This document shows positions 63,828 to 64,000 of a stretch of 64,000 nt of DNA, in pieces. The stretch lies in contig JAGUXT010000042.1 in NCBI GenBank assembly GCA_020061705.1, forward strand, positions 1 through 64,000, given 5' to 3'. The position numbers were made by a program, and so were the translations under genes. Source of the DNA: Halothiobacillus sp. GTDB lineage: Bacteria > Pseudomonadota > Gammaproteobacteria > Halothiobacillales > Halothiobacillaceae. Every line of letters starts with the position of its first letter. Positions within the stretch are counted from its first letter, which is position 1. The notes under the pieces are model-generated. The model did no database searches. It was not told the origin of the DNA and saw nothing but the letters and a program-made list of their open reading frames with translations.

Positions 63828-64000
63828 AACATCATAAAGCGAATTTCGGGCTATCGGGTTTGAAGCCGAAAATCCTTGCTCAGGCAGTGATTGTAGTCTT
63901 GCTGCTGGGCAGCGGTGCCTCCGTGTTGGCGGAACCGGGTGCCACGCCGACGCAACATGTCATGAGCGAAATCATGAATCGCCAGCAACAGATGCAAGCG
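63824..64000 (+). CDS. secreted protein following tolB (partial, runs off window)
   Basis: 59 codons are visible. Basic N-terminus, hydrophobic stretch ILAQAVIVVLLLGSGASVLA with a probable signal-peptidase I site, then EPGATPTQHVMSEIMNRQQQ, a Gln-rich helical start. There is no lipobox Cys, so it is not a normal Pal start. It may be a CpoB/YbgF-like coiled-coil protein or an insertion before pal. The open end prevents a firm call. Confidence 0.6.
   Translation, partial: MKHHKANFGLSGLKPKILAQAVIVVLLLGSGASVLAEPGATPTQHVMSEIMNRQQQMQA

Noticed and set aside
63824-64000. pal (peptidoglycan-associated lipoprotein) as the gene after tolB
   Set aside because: The visible N-terminus has no lipobox Cys and looks like a signal-peptidase I substrate, so pal is not supported from this part.

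Overview
The window is a contiguous stretch of a gammaproteobacterial chromosome, moderately GC-rich. The lineage is inferred from gene content and order only: rplM-rpsI, a fimU-pilV-pilW-pilX-pilY1-pilE minor-pilin cluster next to a FimS/AlgR-type two-component system, ileS-lspA-fkpB-ispH, yebC-ruvC-ruvA-ruvB-ybgC-tolQRAB, mutY-yggX and hemW-rdgB. It looks like a Pseudomonas/Xanthomonas/Chromatiales-type organism that makes type IV pili. No rRNA, tRNA or CRISPR array was seen, and I do not name a species.

Layout. 1-2.4 kb: ribosomal proteins L13 and S9, then a PAP2 phosphatase with an extra periplasmic domain. 2.5-3.7 kb: an IS110-family element with a structured leader that may encode a bridge RNA. 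3.7-15.3 kb: a beta-hydroxyacid dehydrogenase, then the leftward minor pilin/PilY1 cluster and the divergent algZ-algR pair. 15.5-18.8 kb: murJ, ribF, mtgA. 18.9-25.2 kb: a PsiE-like membrane protein, an unknown secreted protein, a 5'-3' exonuclease, a short malic enzyme, a secreted nuclease, zinc-independent L31, hemW and rdgB, with REP palindromes just after three of the leftward genes. 25.4-28.9 kb: zinc-independent L36, a hexose-6-P mutarotase, a CBM48 protein, an orphan moaD, mutY and yggX. 29.0-32.1 kb: a complete Sia-type phosphatase/kinase/partner/diguanylate-cyclase module. 32.1-37.8 kb: bolA, a glycine-zipper His-rich protein, recQ, a YaiI-family gene, an Aer-like PAS protein and pilB. 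38.0-43.2 kb: ileS, a DUF4160/DUF2442 pair, lspA, fkpB, ispH. 43.2-43.8 kb: a large composite inverted repeat made of hairpins. 43.8-49.6 kb: a leftward TelA cluster (solute-binding-like protein, TelA, solute-binding/VWA protein, XpaC-like protein, YgjP metallopeptidase). 49.8-54.4 kb: an SDR, a DUF502 protein, aspS, nadA. 54.8-64 kb: yebC, ruvC, ruvA, a Sel1 protein, an MNT/HEPN toxin-antitoxin pair, ruvB, ybgC, tolQRAB and the start of a further secreted protein.

How genes work together. Type IV pilus biogenesis is served by the minor pilins, PilY1, PilB and the adjacent AlgZ/AlgR pair. The Sia-type module would control cyclic-di-GMP through phosphorylation of SiaC. YbgC and TolQRAB energise the outer membrane at division. 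RuvABC resolves Holliday junctions. LspA, MurJ and MtgA serve the envelope.

The most unusual content is non-coding. At least eight families of dispersed palindromes or inverted repeats occur, several directly beside stop codons. They include MITE-like elements with 14-15 bp terminal inverted repeats, one of them interrupted by another repeat. Most notable is the composite palindrome at 43263-43712, whose matching hairpins keep their apex or loop while both arms of the stem change together. Small two-gene modules sit inside two otherwise conserved operons (ileS-lspA and ruvA-ruvB).
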